Assembly (NCBI GenBank): GCA_030630445.1
Contig: DAOVNC010000206.1
Location: 1 to 6,560 of the forward strand
Origin: Kiritimatiellales bacterium
Lineage (GTDB): Bacteria; Verrucomicrobiota; Kiritimatiellia; Kiritimatiellales; Pontiellaceae
Direction: 5' to 3'
DNA: 6,560 bases
Under the pieces are notes generated by a model. That model searched no databases. It was not told the DNA's origin and worked only from the letters and a program-made list of their open reading frames with translations. The translations under genes were made by a program, and so were the position numbers. This document shows, piece after piece, positions 6,167 through 6,560 of this stretch. Each line of letters begins with the position of its first letter. Within the stretch, counting starts at the first letter, position 1.

Positions 6167-6194
6167 TTGACACGAAAACGGATTTCTATAAAGT
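6167..6194 (+). promoter_or_regulatory. Promoter of the tRNA-Thr/tuf operon
   Basis: A perfect TTGACA (6167-6172) is followed by TATAAAGT. The best hexamer, TATAAA (6187-6192), is only 14 bases away; TAAAGT (6189-6194) gives a 16-base spacer and is likelier to be the working -10. A T8 tract (6148-6155) lies where an UP element would be. The bases after the -10 are GC-rich (GTGCCGCC), as is common in stringently controlled stable-RNA promoters. Transcription would start near 6200, leaving a leader of about 125 bases before the tRNA. Confidence 0.5.
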
Positions 6195-6208
6195 GTGCCG
6201 CCTTATGT

Positions 6209-6225
6209 GCCAAATGGGTTTTGGC
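6209..6225 (+). other. Small hairpin in the tRNA-tuf leader
   Basis: GCCAAA (6209-6214) and TTTGGC (6220-6225) form a perfect 6-bp stem with loop TGGGT. It lies just after the predicted transcription start. An alternative pairing of CCGCC (6198-6202) with GGCGG (6223-6227) is possible and mutually exclusive. No function can be assigned. The rest of the leader to 6327 shows nothing I recognise. Confidence 0.3.
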
Positions 6226-6327
6226 GGATTAGTGGGAATATATAGGAAAAAGAGGCTTTGTGAGCGCATTTTTGTTACCGGTGTGCCGCGGGGTTTCTTT
6301 GCCTGTGTAGATTTGAGGATGGGATGT

Positions 6328-6404
<77 letters not shown>

Positions 6405-6424
6405 GAAAGTTTTTTTTATTTACT

Positions 6425-6429
6425 GGAGG
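6425..6429 (+). promoter_or_regulatory. Ribosome binding site of tuf
   Basis: GGAGG lies 9 bases before the tuf ATG, in the short AT-rich gap between the tRNA 3' end and the coding sequence. It is the strongest Shine-Dalgarno match in the window, fitting a highly expressed gene. Confidence 0.8.
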
Positions 6430-6438
6430 TAATACAGT

Positions 6439-6560
6439 ATGGCAAAGGAAAAGTTTGAAAGAAAGAAGCCCCATGTTAATGTAGGCACAATAGGTCATGT
6501 AGATCATGGCAAGACGACATTAACAGCGGCAATGACGAAAGTATTAGCCAAGAAGGGTTG
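6439..6560 (+). CDS. tuf: Translation elongation factor EF-Tu, N-terminal part
   Basis: This is the start of EF-Tu, the cytoplasmic GTPase that delivers aminoacyl-tRNA to the ribosome. The 40 visible codons read MAKEKFERKKPHVNVGTIGHV and on to the P-loop GHVDHGKT (residues 19-26), which binds GTP phosphates; the sequence is nearly invariant across bacteria. The gene runs off the window; a complete EF-Tu has about 395 residues. The tRNA-Thr directly upstream supports the call, and in Chlamydia and related bacteria tRNA-Trp, secE and nusG follow, which could be expected beyond the edge. Codon choice is unlike the neighbours: TTA, ATA, GTA, AGA and ACA are used, and only about 16 of 40 codons end in G or C. 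Confidence 0.98.
   Translation, partial: MAKEKFERKKPHVNVGTIGHVDHGKTTLTAAMTKVLAKKG

Noticed and set aside
4536..6173. Very long open frame (545 codons) on the minus strand opposite the hexosaminidase gene
   Set aside because: It lies antisense to an unambiguous GH20 gene with intact catalytic motifs. Such shadows are common in GC-rich coding DNA. Its translation shows no recognisable motif, and it starts without a ribosome binding site.

Overview
The window looks like chromosomal DNA from a Gram-negative bacterium with an outer membrane. It encodes an outer-membrane lipoprotein channel, a periplasmic adaptor and an inner-membrane RND pump. The exact lineage is an inference. GC-rich protein genes, a secreted family 20 hexosaminidase with a C-terminal beta-sandwich, and a tRNA-Thr directly ahead of an EF-Tu gene would fit the Planctomycetes-Verrucomicrobia-Chlamydiae superphylum, perhaps Kiritimatiellota-like marine glycan degraders. 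I cannot confirm this from sequence alone.

The left half (about 3690 down to 1, minus strand) is a compact operon. The order is a TetR/CecR-type repressor (3626-2994), an outer-membrane efflux lipoprotein of the NodT/OprM type (3004-1586), a periplasmic adaptor/membrane fusion protein (1589-261) and the start of an RND-family inner-membrane transporter (from 257). Start and stop codons overlap or sit 3 bases apart at every junction. A good sigma70-type promoter (TTGACA, 17 bp, CATAAA) lies ahead of the repressor, with an imperfect inverted repeat over the expected transcription start. This suggests an autorepressed tripartite efflux system. The transporter reading frame is cut by an in-frame TAG after 79 codons, yet the family-typical sequence resumes immediately beyond it. 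The pump is therefore either inactivated, recoded or mis-sequenced.

The right half (plus strand) holds a 666-residue secreted GH20 beta-N-acetylhexosaminidase (3879-5879). It is followed by about 450 bases without a protein gene, containing several hairpins and a promoter. Then come tRNA-Thr(GGT) (6328-6404) and the first 40 codons of tuf (EF-Tu, from 6439). The tRNA and tuf are close enough to be one transcript, as in many bacteria. The tuf codons are AT-ending, unlike the rest of the window.

I see no mobile element, CRISPR array or clearly novel system. The most notable points are the amber codon in the RND gene, a nine-G tract in the adaptor's unusual Gly/Lys tail, and a potentially knotted RNA structure downstream of the hexosaminidase gene.
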